Source: Parapedobacter sp035556095
GTDB lineage: Bacteria > Bacteroidota > Bacteroidia > Sphingobacteriales > Sphingobacteriaceae
Assembly (NCBI RefSeq): GCF_035556095.1
Contig: NZ_DATMFT010000021.1
Span: 310,001 to 374,000 of the forward strand
Length of the DNA: 64,000 nt
Direction of reading: 5' to 3'
This document shows positions 44,866 through 52,680 of this stretch, piece after piece. How positions within the stretch are numbered: the stretch's first letter is position 1; the number at the start of each line of letters is the position of its first letter. The position numbers and the translations under genes are program-made. The notes under the pieces are model-generated. The model was not told where the DNA came from. It saw nothing but the letters and a program-made list of their open reading frames with translations, and ran no database searches.

Positions 44866-44974
44866 CAAAAACAAAACCCCGGTGATGGGCACCGGGGCTT
44901 GTTACTAACCAATTATAAACCTAAATTATGAAAAGACAACTTAAATTCCCGGAACTGAACCGGGTTAAAATATT
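44866..44974 (-). ncRNA. Candidate small RNA (~105 nt), minus strand
   Basis: A minus-strand promoter (-33 TTG at 45007-45009, 20-nt spacer, -7 TATTTTTG at 44979-44986) is followed ~80-95 nt downstream by a strong intrinsic terminator (stem CCCCGGTG/CACCGGGG, 5-nt loop, then TTTTGTTTTTG; 44866-44897). Between them, a second hairpin (CCCGG/CCGGG, 44948-44964). No convincing coding frame. The plus strand at 44928-44987 does hold a 19-codon frame (MKRQLKFPELNRVKIFVQK), so a peptide on the other strand cannot be ruled out. Rfam candidates such as Flavo-1 should be compared. Confidence 0.55.
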
Positions 44975-44989
44975 TGTGCAAAAATAGGG

Positions 44990-45265
44990 AGTTTCTTTAT
45001 TCAATCCAATTTTGTTTTGTCGATAAACTGTCAAAAGAACGCCTATTTTTTTCTCGCTCATCGACAAACAATCGCACGTTCAAACAATATTTATCAAACT
45101 GTATGCCAATTGCCGTCCTAGCCGCTTTGTCATATAAGGAGCATTGCTTAATGTCATTTCGTCACTTGGGATGGATTCGTACATGTCGTCAAATCGTACG
45201 GGATGTTTGGATTGGCCAACAGGATGTTTTTTGGATTGTACACTTTTAGGTTGCGGATTTTGTTT
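44990..45265. other. Non-coding stretch with no recognised content
   Basis: AT-rich sequence between the candidate small RNA and the kdsC-like promoter. A 91-codon frame (44974-45249) shows no protein features. I see no repeat or RNA. Confidence 0.5.
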
Positions 45266-45273
45266 TAAGTTTG
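45266..45273 (+). promoter_or_regulatory. -7 element of the kdsC-like/maf pair
   Basis: TAAGTTTG 17 nt before the ATG; no TTG at -33 within the usual distance. Confidence 0.5.
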
Positions 45274-45289
45274 GCTTATAATAAATGAT

Positions 45290-45805
45290 ATGATGCTATT
45301 TGATCAGTGCAAGCAAGTAAAAGCATTCGTCTTTGCGATTGACGGCGTGTGTACGGACGGTAAAGTTTGGCTATCGGAACGAGGCGATCGGTGGATGGGG
45401 TTTCATAGCCGCGATCGGTATGCGCTGCGATTGGCGGCGCAATACTATCCGATAGCACTCGTTGGAAACGATCCTTTAGTGATGGGCTGGGTTAACGACT
45501 TGGGTATAACTGACCTATTTCATTATGGGGGCAGCGGAATTTCGTTATTTCGCGATTGGATAGCAGCTAACGGGCTAGCTACTTCCCACGTATTATATAT
45601 GGGTGGAGATGTGGGAGACCTGGATTTCATGGCATCGGGTGGGTTCAGCACATGCCCGGCTGATGCCACTGATGATGTCAAAGCCGCGGCGGCCTATATC
45701 TCGCACTGTAATGGTGGTGCCGGGGCGGTACGGGATATCATTGAAAAGGTAATGAAACTCCAAGGGACATGGAATCGGACGGATGTTAAAACTTCGCCCA
45801 TATGA
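45290..45805 (+). CDS. KdsC-like HAD protein lacking the catalytic Asp (pseudophosphatase)
   Basis: 171-residue protein clearly of the KdsC (Kdo-8-phosphate phosphatase) family: VKAFVFAIDGVCTDGKVWL (10-28), then VLYMGGDVGDLDFM and CPADATDDVKAAAAYISHCNGGAGAVRDIIEKV. But the nucleophile Asp is Ala16 (codon GCG), the motif II SGG/TGR is VGN (58-60), the motif III Lys is not seen, and motif IV GDD is GGD (Gly106). Enzyme activity is thus very unlikely. Its stop overlaps maf by 4 nt (ATGA), a coupling seen with active KdsC-like genes in Bacteroidota. It may be a structural partner or regulator. Confidence 0.85.
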   Translation: MMLFDQCKQVKAFVFAIDGVCTDGKVWLSERGDRWMGFHSRDRYALRLAAQYYPIALVGNDPLVMGWVNDLGITDLFHYGGSGISLFRDWIAANGLATSHVLYMGGDVGDLDFMASGGFSTCPADATDDVKAAAAYISHCNGGAGAVRDIIEKVMKLQGTWNRTDVKTSPI

Positions 45806-46395
45806 AGGTCATCCTCGCTTCTCAGTCGCCGCGTCGTCGGGAATTATTATCACATATGGGGGTGTCTTTTGACGTTATTGTACGTGGGGTCGACGAGTAT
45901 TTCCCAAAGCAACTGGCCCCAGTTGATGCCGTACGATATATTGCCGAAAATAAGGCAGCGGTTTTCAAAACGGAAATCACTGATGAGCTTGTTATAGCGG
46001 CAGATACAATTGTGGTGATCGAAGGTCAAATTCTCGGCAAGCCGAAAGATCGGGTTGATGCCGTAGAAATGCTGACGCGCCTGTCGGGTAAAAAACATGA
46101 AGTGATCACTGCCGTGGCCTTACTCCACAAAGGAAGTGTTCACACTTTCCATGAGGTTACCGAGGTTTATTTCCGTAAATTGACCGAAGGAGAGATGGGT
46201 TATTACGTTGATCATTACCGGCCTTATGATAAGGCGGGTGGGTATGGTATTCAGGAATGGGTAGGGATGGTGGCCATTGAGAAAATTGTAGGCTCATATA
46301 CGAATGTGGTAGGACTACCAACCCAACAGCTCTACCATATCCTGAAAACAACCTACCCCGGCGCGTTGGTAAGCACCGACGATTATAAGGGATAG
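45802..46395 (+). CDS. maf: Maf-family nucleoside triphosphate pyrophosphatase
   Basis: 197-residue NTP pyrophosphatase that hydrolyses non-canonical or free dTTP/UTP-type nucleotides and is linked to septum control. Start motif VILASQSPRRRELL, ENKAAVF, catalytic Asp in VIAADTIVVIEG, LGKPKDR and GYGIQEWVG (YGI.E. motif) are present. The ATG overlaps the stop of the kdsC-like gene by 4 nt. Followed by a hairpin that on the plus strand has two mismatches. Confidence 0.94.
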   Translation: MKVILASQSPRRRELLSHMGVSFDVIVRGVDEYFPKQLAPVDAVRYIAENKAAVFKTEITDELVIAADTIVVIEGQILGKPKDRVDAVEMLTRLSGKKHEVITAVALLHKGSVHTFHEVTEVYFRKLTEGEMGYYVDHYRPYDKAGGYGIQEWVGMVAIEKIVGSYTNVVGLPTQQLYHILKTTYPGALVSTDDYKG

Positions 46396-46451
46396 CATTT
46401 TAGGCAAAGGGAGAAATCCGGTATCGATGAATGCTTAATCGGTAGTCAAAA

Positions 46452-46492
46452 GGTACAGGGATAAAAGGCAAGGCTCCTTTCATCCCTATACC
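46452..46492 (-). terminator. Terminator-like hairpin of the HMA-TonB gene
   Basis: 17-bp arms (46452-46468 and 46476-46492) with two differences that become G-U pairs on the minus strand RNA but mismatches on plus, so the hairpin serves the minus strand. A TTTT follows. Confidence 0.6.
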
Positions 46493-46500
46493 TTGCTTTG

Positions 46501-49068
46501 TTAATTGATGCTAAACCTTACCCCTGCATAAAACATCCTGCCGGTTAAAGGCCCCCATAACATGGATGTGTCGAAAAACTCGCTGAATGGCTGGTCAGCG
46601 GCTAATATCGGATGCTGTTGGAAGAAGTTAGTCAGGTTTTCACCCCCGATATAAACGTCGACGGGCCGTACCTTGCCGATCGTTTTGCTCACTTGTGCAT
46701 TCATCGTGATATACGCTTTTGAATAGTCGGACATCCGGTATTCAACAGGATTGGCGGCTGTGGATGGCAACCGTTTTTGGCCGGTAATATTTAACGTATA
46801 GTCGAAATGCCATCCACCGCTATGGGTGTTGTAAGCCAGATTTGCGAAACCCCTGTGACGTGCTACAAGTGGTTTCTGTAATAGTTCTTCCCCATAGGTT
46901 GCCTTCACATCGAAGAAGCGATAGGCCAACCGGGTTTCAAAGTGGGGAAGTGGCATAAACCTAAACTCCGTTTGCAGGCTATTCGAATACGACCGGCCAT
47001 CGAGGTTATAAAAGGCTAGCTCCCGCGGGTTTTCATAGTCGACCACCACCTGATTGGTAAAGTCGTTACGGAAAAACTCGGTACTGAAGGAAGCTTCTCT
47101 ATGGAACATGCGGAATGACTGGTCGAAGCTGATGCCCGTGTTCCAGGCGACCTCCGGTTTAAGACCATATGCATTTTCGGCCGTGTTGGCTGCAATGATG
47201 CGAATGATCCGCGCACTGGCTAATGCTGCCGTGTTTTCGGCAAAGATATTCGCCGTGCGTTGCCCCCGCCCACCGCTTAAGCGGAAGGTAGTTCCCATTA
47301 CAGGTTGGTAGCGCAGGTGTACACGGGGCGTGGTGAACCAACCGTAGAGGCTATTGTAATCCCCACGGATACCCGCTACCGCGTCGAATTTGTCTGATGG
47401 GCTGTAGGTGTATTCAAAGAAAGCGCCGGGTACTACCTCGGTGCGGCCGAATTGATCAGCCATGTATTGTTCATCATAACGGTCGTATTGCATGCTTAGC
47501 CCCGTGCGGTACTTATGCACAACCGTGCCGATAACATCTTGGTAAATGAGGTTGGCATAGGCATTCTGTTGTTTAGCGTCGTAGGTGCGTATACCGAAAT
47601 AAGACCGCTGGTTATAGGAAGTGCCTGAGAGCTGCAGCCCGATGCTGCGTTGTGTATGTTGCGGGAAAACATAGCCGATTTTGGCAAATGCTTCATAGCG
47701 GTCAATATCGAAGGCGAGCCCGTACCTGTCCTGGGTTAATTTGTCGGTAGCGGGATTGAAGTCAATTTCGCCACCTGTGCGGTCGTCGCTGAGGAATTTA
47801 ACACCGAATTGTAGGATGAAGCCTTTGCCATCTTCATATTTCCAACGGGTCACCCCCGAGAATAGATTACCCACAGGCGCATCGCGGAAACCGTTATTGC
47901 TGAAATTCATGTGCTTATTATACATGAAATTATCGTGCAGCAATAGACTTCCCGCCCAGCGCTCGTTGAAACTGTGAGAAAGATTGAGGTTGACATCGGT
48001 ACGCCCCATATTGTTGCCATAAGCGTTGAAAAATAGTTTTTCAGATGTACCTGGTTTCTTGAGCTCCACATTGATCTGCCCAGCGATGTTTTCGAAGCCG
48101 TTTACCACGGAACCGATACCTTTGCCGATCTGGATGGATTCAATCCATGTCCCGGCGATGCTATTAAGCCCCAAAGGGGTGGCTAAGCCACGAGGCCCGG
48201 GCAGGTTTTCCACCGTAAGCTGTGTGTAGTTTCCACTGAGTCCCAACATCTGAATCTGTTTGCTACCGGTCACGGCATCGCTGTTCACCACATCTACTGA
48301 AGCATTGGTTTCGAAACTTTCGCTGAGGTCGCAACAGGCAGCTTTGAAGAGCTCTTGCCCCGTTAGCACTTCAAGTCGCGTGGGGCTGAGCGCCGCTATG
48401 TAGTTTGAGCGGCGCCGTGCTGATACGGTTACCTCCGCCAATACGTGGTCTTTAGCGGTTACCACCACCACTTCGTGGGGATCTGTTACCACCACCGTAT
48501 CAGATTGGAGCCCTGCATGAGCAATGACGAGCTGCTTATAGGTTGCTTTATGCGCAATCCGGAACACTCCCGATTCGTCGGAACGGGCATTTACCGATGC
48601 GTCTTCCAGCCAATGTACGTTTGCATTCACGATGGGACTAAGCTCGCCGCGGTTGGTTTCCTGCATGATTACACCGGTTACAGTGTGGTCGTCATGATCA
48701 TTATGGCCGTCATGGCCACTGACTTTATGGACATTTTTTTCGTCGTGGTACTGGCAGCAAGCCGGTAGTTGCTCATAAGCTGCTTGCGAGGCCGCAAGAT
48801 TGTCCACATCATGTCCCGCCGCCAGGATACGCTGCCTAGCCGCTTCCACATCGTAAGTGGCATTATGGTGAAGGGTGAGTAGCTGTGTGTTTGCGTCCCA
48901 TTTTGCGTTTGTCAATCCGCTGCCATCCGCAGCTTTCTCAATCCGTGCTTTGCACATGCCGCAAACACCGGCAACGGTAAAGGACGTGCTGTCCTGGGCT
49001 GTGGCAGACCAAGTGGTCGCTATCAGCAGCAACCCTAAGATGATATTCGTTTTAATAAAATGAGTCAT
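46501..49068 (-). CDS. TonB-dependent receptor with N-terminal HMA (copper) domain
   Basis: 855-residue outer-membrane protein. Signal peptide (cleaved near Ala24), HMA metal-binding domain with GVCGMCKARIE (Cys36, Cys39), a His-rich linker (~108-127), a carboxypeptidase-regulatory-like beta domain (~130-210), plug (RLEVLTGQELFKAACCDLSESFETNASVDVV, SKQIQMLGLSGNYTQLTVENLPGPRG) and a 22-strand barrel to the C-terminal aromatic FSIN. It should import or sense a copper compound with TonB energy; ligand inferred. It shares strand with a copper-style HYC_CC_PP gene lying 118 nt upstream. Confidence 0.92.
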   Translation of the reverse strand: MTHFIKTNIILGLLLIATTWSATAQDSTSFTVAGVCGMCKARIEKAADGSGLTNAKWDANTQLLTLHHNATYDVEAARQRILAAGHDVDNLAASQAAYEQLPACCQYHDEKNVHKVSGHDGHNDHDDHTVTGVIMQETNRGELSPIVNANVHWLEDASVNARSDESGVFRIAHKATYKQLVIAHAGLQSDTVVVTDPHEVVVVTAKDHVLAEVTVSARRRSNYIAALSPTRLEVLTGQELFKAACCDLSESFETNASVDVVNSDAVTGSKQIQMLGLSGNYTQLTVENLPGPRGLATPLGLNSIAGTWIESIQIGKGIGSVVNGFENIAGQINVELKKPGTSEKLFFNAYGNNMGRTDVNLNLSHSFNERWAGSLLLHDNFMYNKHMNFSNNGFRDAPVGNLFSGVTRWKYEDGKGFILQFGVKFLSDDRTGGEIDFNPATDKLTQDRYGLAFDIDRYEAFAKIGYVFPQHTQRSIGLQLSGTSYNQRSYFGIRTYDAKQQNAYANLIYQDVIGTVVHKYRTGLSMQYDRYDEQYMADQFGRTEVVPGAFFEYTYSPSDKFDAVAGIRGDYNSLYGWFTTPRVHLRYQPVMGTTFRLSGGRGQRTANIFAENTAALASARIIRIIAANTAENAYGLKPEVAWNTGISFDQSFRMFHREASFSTEFFRNDFTNQVVVDYENPRELAFYNLDGRSYSNSLQTEFRFMPLPHFETRLAYRFFDVKATYGEELLQKPLVARHRGFANLAYNTHSGGWHFDYTLNITGQKRLPSTAANPVEYRMSDYSKAYITMNAQVSKTIGKVRPVDVYIGGENLTNFFQQHPILAADQPFSEFFDTSMLWGPLTGRMFYAGVRFSIN

Positions 49069-49185
49069 TATTGTAAGTGATTTTAATCCTTAAACATCTG
49101 TAAAGAAATATCGTGCGAAATGGCACGATGGCGTGAGGAACAAGGCATTTAAGCCGATTCCTTGGTCACGGATGCGTGGATTGAA

Positions 49186-49638
49186 TCAGATACGATAGGT
49201 GCAGTGCCGGATGAAGAGGGGAGTGGTGGCGACACGTGGTGGGGCATTGGCTGTTTCCGCTTGGATATAACTATCGAAGGGTAGGTTCGCCATGTGTACC
49301 AGCGTAAAGAACAGCAGTTCCAACGACTGTATTTTCAGTAGATTCTTATCGCTGCTGGGTAGGTGATCACCTGTTGTTTTTTGAGCGTCTACCTGAACGT
49401 CTTGGCAATGGTCGTGCGATTGCACATCGGTGGTACAATGTTGGCTGCTATCGCAATTTGGATGTTCCTTGCTTTCATGATGGTTCAGGCAAAGCGTGCA
49501 GTCGTTTTCATCGAGTGTATGCTCCTTATCCATAGTCATGTGCTGGAGTTTTCCGCAGCAATAATGGAGATGCACAGTTGCTCCTGTTGCCGAGAAGGCA
49601 TATATCAGGATAAGCCATATGGTGAGCACTTTTACCAT
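49186..49638 (-). CDS. HYC_CC_PP family protein
   Basis: 150-residue exported or membrane protein from ATG 49636-49638 (MVKVLTIWLILIYAFSATGA). The family-naming motifs are visible: HYCCGKL (~25-31), CTLC (~47-50) and a Pro-Pro near the end (NAPPRVA). It is rich in His and Cys. Bacteroidota members are usually next to copper-linked TonB receptors, as here. An upstream TTG at 49650 is less likely. Function unknown; metal handling is inferred. Confidence 0.82.
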   Translation of the reverse strand: MVKVLTIWLILIYAFSATGATVHLHYCCGKLQHMTMDKEHTLDENDCTLCLNHHESKEHPNCDSSQHCTTDVQSHDHCQDVQVDAQKTTGDHLPSSDKNLLKIQSLELLFFTLVHMANLPFDSYIQAETANAPPRVATTPLFIRHCTYRI

Positions 49639-49664
49639 GGTTAGGTACAAAGATAAGAAAAAAA

Positions 49665-49691
49665 CCCCGTAGGTTTCAATTGCCTACGGGG
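49665..49691 (-). terminator. Intrinsic terminator of flotillin gene
   Basis: 9-bp perfect stem CCCCGTAGG/CCTACGGGG with a 9-nt loop and a T-rich tail (TTTTTTTCTTA on the minus strand) just after the flotillin stop; also a bidirectional form. It separates the flotillin gene from the HYC_CC_PP gene. Confidence 0.9.
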
Positions 49692-49701
49692 TTTTGTGTC
49701 G

Positions 49702-51282
49702 TTACACTTCTTCGGCATCCTGGACATCGCTTCCCGGCCCGTCATCTTTACGCTTTCTGCCGTTTGCAGCACCGGGAGCTTTCTGTGTGTTTTTAGCCTC
49801 GCCGAGGTAGTTGGGCAGCTCCATGCCTGCCATATCGAAGATGTCTTTCAGTGGTGGCACAGATTTGTATAATCCCGACACGAAATTGGCGGTCGAGGTC
49901 TTTCCGTCTTCGTTAGCACCGTTTCCACCATCCCAAACGGTTACTTTATCGATCTTGATGTTCTTGATGGCTTCCGTCTGCAGTTTCACGAGTTCGGGGA
50001 GTTTGTCGGTGATCAGCAGCAATACCGCATCTTTCGGGTTATTCCCGGCAGATTTAACAATCTCATTAAGCCCTTCCGCCTGTTTGGTAAGCATTTCGTA
50101 TACCCCCCTTGCTTCGGCTTCCAGCTTGGCGAAGATGGCATCAGCTTCACCGCGCGCTTTTTCGCGCAATTGTTCGGCTTCGGCCTGTGCTTCAATGATG
50201 GCTTTTTGCTTCTGGATTTCGGCTGCAACCACAATGGTCGCATTTTGGGCGGCCCTGTCACGCTCCGCACGGGCTTCTTCGGCCTGTTGTTCGGCTTTAT
50301 ATGCTTCTTCCAGCGCTTTCGCCTGTTGTACTTTCTCGGCAGCAACGGCTTTTTTCAGCGCTTCTGCTTCCCGCTCACGACGCTGGGCCTCGGAATCGGC
50401 GATCTGTATTTTGGATAGGTTTTCGCCCTGCACAGCGATGGCATTGGCGTCGGCCACTTTTACGCGAGTATCCCGCTCGGCTTCGGCTTTACCGATATTT
50501 TCATCCCTTCCAGCACCCGCGATACTTACTTCCCTGTCCTTCTCGGCTATAGCCACCTCGATATCTCGGTCGCGTTGCATTTCGGCCACCTTGATGTCGC
50601 GTTCTTTTTCGGCTTCGGTTTTCCCGACATCGCCGAATCGCTCCTGTTCGGCCACCCGGATTTTGGCCTCATTGATGGCCTTCGCGGCAGCCTCTTTGCC
50701 CAAGGCATCGATATAGCCGCTCTCATCCTTGATGTCAGTGACGTTTACGTTGATCATCTTTAGCCCGATTTTATTGAGCTCAGCTTCCACATTAGTGCCG
50801 ATGTTGTGCAGGAACTTGTCGCGGTTGTTGTTGATTTCCTCGATGTCCATCATCGCAACTACGAGACGCATCTGCCCAAGGATGATATCTTTCGCAAGCT
50901 CATGGATTTCGGGGCGTTGCATGCCCAGCAGGCGCTCGGCGGCGTTCATCATTACCGCCGGCTCGGTAGAAATACCCACCGTATAGCGCGAGGGGACATC
51001 TACCCGAATATTTTGCTTACTGAGTGCGCTGGTGAGGTTAACCTCAATCGAAATGGGGGTGAGGTCGAGAAAAGCATAGTCTTGGATGACCGGCCAGATG
51101 AACGCGGCCCCTCCGTGTATGCATCTGGCCGCACGGGTGAGGTCAGCCGCATTTTTGCCTACTTTACCGTAAACGACCAGGATGCGGTCTGACGGGCACC
51201 GTTTGTAACGCTTAAACAGTGAAACGATAAATACAAAGATAATGATGATGCCAACGGCAATCGCTATTAACATAAATTCCAT
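49702..51282 (-). CDS. floT: Flotillin (FloT/YuaG-like SPFH protein)
   Basis: 526-residue membrane scaffold: one N-terminal TM (~3-25), SPFH domain (~35-200, PSRYTVGISTEPAVMMNAAERLLGM), then a very long heptad coiled coil (~205-430) built of AEKERD.KVAE / AIAEKDREV / AEAERDTRV blocks, and a C-terminal tail with KRKDDGPGSD. Flotillins organise ordered membrane domains. Downstream partner of the NfeD-like gene; this pairing is the yuaF-yuaG arrangement. A low-complexity repeat leader separates them (51335-51446). Confidence 0.95.
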   Translation of the reverse strand: MEFMLIAIAVGIIIIFVFIVSLFKRYKRCPSDRILVVYGKVGKNAADLTRAARCIHGGAAFIWPVIQDYAFLDLTPISIEVNLTSALSKQNIRVDVPSRYTVGISTEPAVMMNAAERLLGMQRPEIHELAKDIILGQMRLVVAMMDIEEINNNRDKFLHNIGTNVEAELNKIGLKMINVNVTDIKDESGYIDALGKEAAAKAINEAKIRVAEQERFGDVGKTEAEKERDIKVAEMQRDRDIEVAIAEKDREVSIAGAGRDENIGKAEAERDTRVKVADANAIAVQGENLSKIQIADSEAQRREREAEALKKAVAAEKVQQAKALEEAYKAEQQAEEARAERDRAAQNATIVVAAEIQKQKAIIEAQAEAEQLREKARGEADAIFAKLEAEARGVYEMLTKQAEGLNEIVKSAGNNPKDAVLLLITDKLPELVKLQTEAIKNIKIDKVTVWDGGNGANEDGKTSTANFVSGLYKSVPPLKDIFDMAGMELPNYLGEAKNTQKAPGAANGRKRKDDGPGSDVQDAEEV

Positions 51283-51334
51283 ACGGCTTTCAGTGTTAGT
51301 GGTGTAAATATATATGTTCGTAAATAATTTTAAT

Positions 51335-51446
51335 TACCTGTTTTCAGTTATCAGCTCATTAAGTGCTTTTTACTTTCCGCCTTTTGCGCTTTGCTTTTCT
51401 GCTTTTTGCTGTGGGTCAATTATTAAATCATCAAATCATCACATCA
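51335..51446 (-). repeat. Low-complexity repeat leader upstream of flotillin gene
   Basis: Minus strand: about four tandem 8-mers of TGATGATT type (51410-51446), then AGCAAAAAGC-like units of ~7-8 nt (51360-51407), then an AACTGAAAAC phrase as found at other leaders. No coding frame. Confidence 0.65.
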
Positions 51447-52043
51447 TCAACCCTTTCCGGTTACTAGTAATACACTCTCGTTTACGATTCCTACCACTGT
51501 TACTGGTTTCCCGGTTGGAATATCATCGTCGTCGTCTGTGAGTGCCCGTAGTTCTCTGAGGGAACCCTGTACGCGGATATGTACCTTGCCATAGCCGCTG
51601 CGAACAGCCGGTATCCGGAGGTAGGTTTCCGCTTGTTTATGTAATGCATTCTGAATCCGTAATGTGCCGCTCGATCGAAGTTTTGCCATCCGTGAAAAGA
51701 GGTAGAACATAATCAACACGATGCCGACGCCCGATAAGGTGGACCAGAGGATGACCTGTCCTAAAGGAAGATTCCCTTTTAGGCAGCCTAGTCCCACCCA
51801 ACCGAAAACGGTGAAGAACGTAATGAAGTTCTTAATGGTGAAAAACTGATAGTCAATGCCGCCGTCGCCATCGATATATTCATCGGAGTCGCCAAACGCG
51901 CCATCATCATCGCCTCCTCCGATAAATGCAAGGATGGTTTGTACGATAAACATGAAGGAGAATAATAAGGCAATTGCCCAAAAGAATTTCTCGACGCCTC
52001 CGAGGGCTTGCCACCAATTGGTTATAGCGAGTGTTGTGTTCAT
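51447..52043 (-). CDS. NfeD/YuaF-like membrane protein with OB-fold
   Basis: 198-residue protein. Three membrane segments (~20-40, ~70-90, ~97-117), an Asp-rich loop (GGGDDDGAFGDSDEYIDGDGG, ~42-62), and a C-terminal ~70-residue OB-fold (GKVHIRVQGSLRELRALTDD ... PTGKPVTVVGIVNESVLLV) typical of the NfeD family. These proteins work with flotillins. It is placed upstream of floT, with a 164-nt repeat-rich leader between them. Confidence 0.85.
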   Translation of the reverse strand: MNTTLAITNWWQALGGVEKFFWAIALLFSFMFIVQTILAFIGGGDDDGAFGDSDEYIDGDGGIDYQFFTIKNFITFFTVFGWVGLGCLKGNLPLGQVILWSTLSGVGIVLIMFYLFSRMAKLRSSGTLRIQNALHKQAETYLRIPAVRSGYGKVHIRVQGSLRELRALTDDDDDIPTGKPVTVVGIVNESVLLVTGKG

Positions 52044-52220
52044 TTGTTGCTTAGATTAAGCGATTTAACAATGGTTGCGCGCAGGCCGCTCACGGTGTCC
52101 TTACGCGGTGTGTTTGTTTATTTGATGTCAAATTTGGGAAGATGTTACAACATTTCCTAATTTCCAAAGTTTTTCCTGTTTTAGACACTTTTTTTGTGGG
52201 TGAAACAAAAAAGTAACATC

Positions 52221-52670
52221 ATGAAAAAATTACTGTTTGGCTTATGTGTGTTGTCGCTGGCGTGTTTGTCTGTCAGCGCACAGGATGTGCAGCGGCGCGG
52301 TGTGCCTGCGGTGGTATTGAACGCGTTCCAACAGCAATTCCCCAAAGCACGGCAAGTGGAGTGGGAGAAGAAGCGCGACGGAAACTATGAAGTAGAATTT
52401 GACAACGGTCTGTTCAGTCGGGACCACCAGGCGATTATCAGTCCCGAGGGGAAAGTATTACGCCATGAGGAGGAATTGGCGTCTTATTCGTTGCCCGATG
52501 CGGTTAAGCAACAAATCAAAGCAACGTTTGTTGGGTACCGCGTGGGGGATGTGAAGAAAATTGATGCCGGGGGCACCATCACCTACAAGGTGGAATTGGA
52601 TAGTCGGCAGGGTGATTTAGAGGTCGTTTTCAATGCAGACGGCAAGGTTTTAAAGGAGCGGATGGACTAA
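52221..52670 (+). CDS. PepSY-like periplasmic protein (DUF2874)
   Basis: 149 residues from the ATG at 52221 (MKKLLFGLCVLSLACLSVSAQ, signal peptide). It has two PepSY-like modules: VVLNAFQQQFPKARQVEWEKKRDGNYEVEF and AVKQQIKATFVGYRVGDVKKIDAGGTITYKVEL. Such proteins are exported and thought to inhibit peptidases or bind envelope targets; function unknown. It is convergent with trpA, with a 10-nt gap. Confidence 0.88.
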   Translation: MKKLLFGLCVLSLACLSVSAQDVQRRGVPAVVLNAFQQQFPKARQVEWEKKRDGNYEVEFDNGLFSRDHQAIISPEGKVLRHEEELASYSLPDAVKQQIKATFVGYRVGDVKKIDAGGTITYKVELDSRQGDLEVVFNADGKVLKERMD

Positions 52671-52680
52671 GGTCCATCCT

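Noticed and set aside
44928..44987. 19-codon plus-strand ORF MKRQLKFPELNRVKIFVQK
   Set aside because: Not annotated as a gene because it is short and lies opposite the stronger minus-strand promoter-terminator pair; kept as an alternative.
44974..45249. 91-codon plus-strand frame
   Set aside because: No signal peptide, motif or promoter; composition like non-coding DNA.
45290..45805. Calling the gene an active Kdo-8-phosphate phosphatase
   Set aside because: The family match is clear but the nucleophilic Asp and other motif residues are missing.
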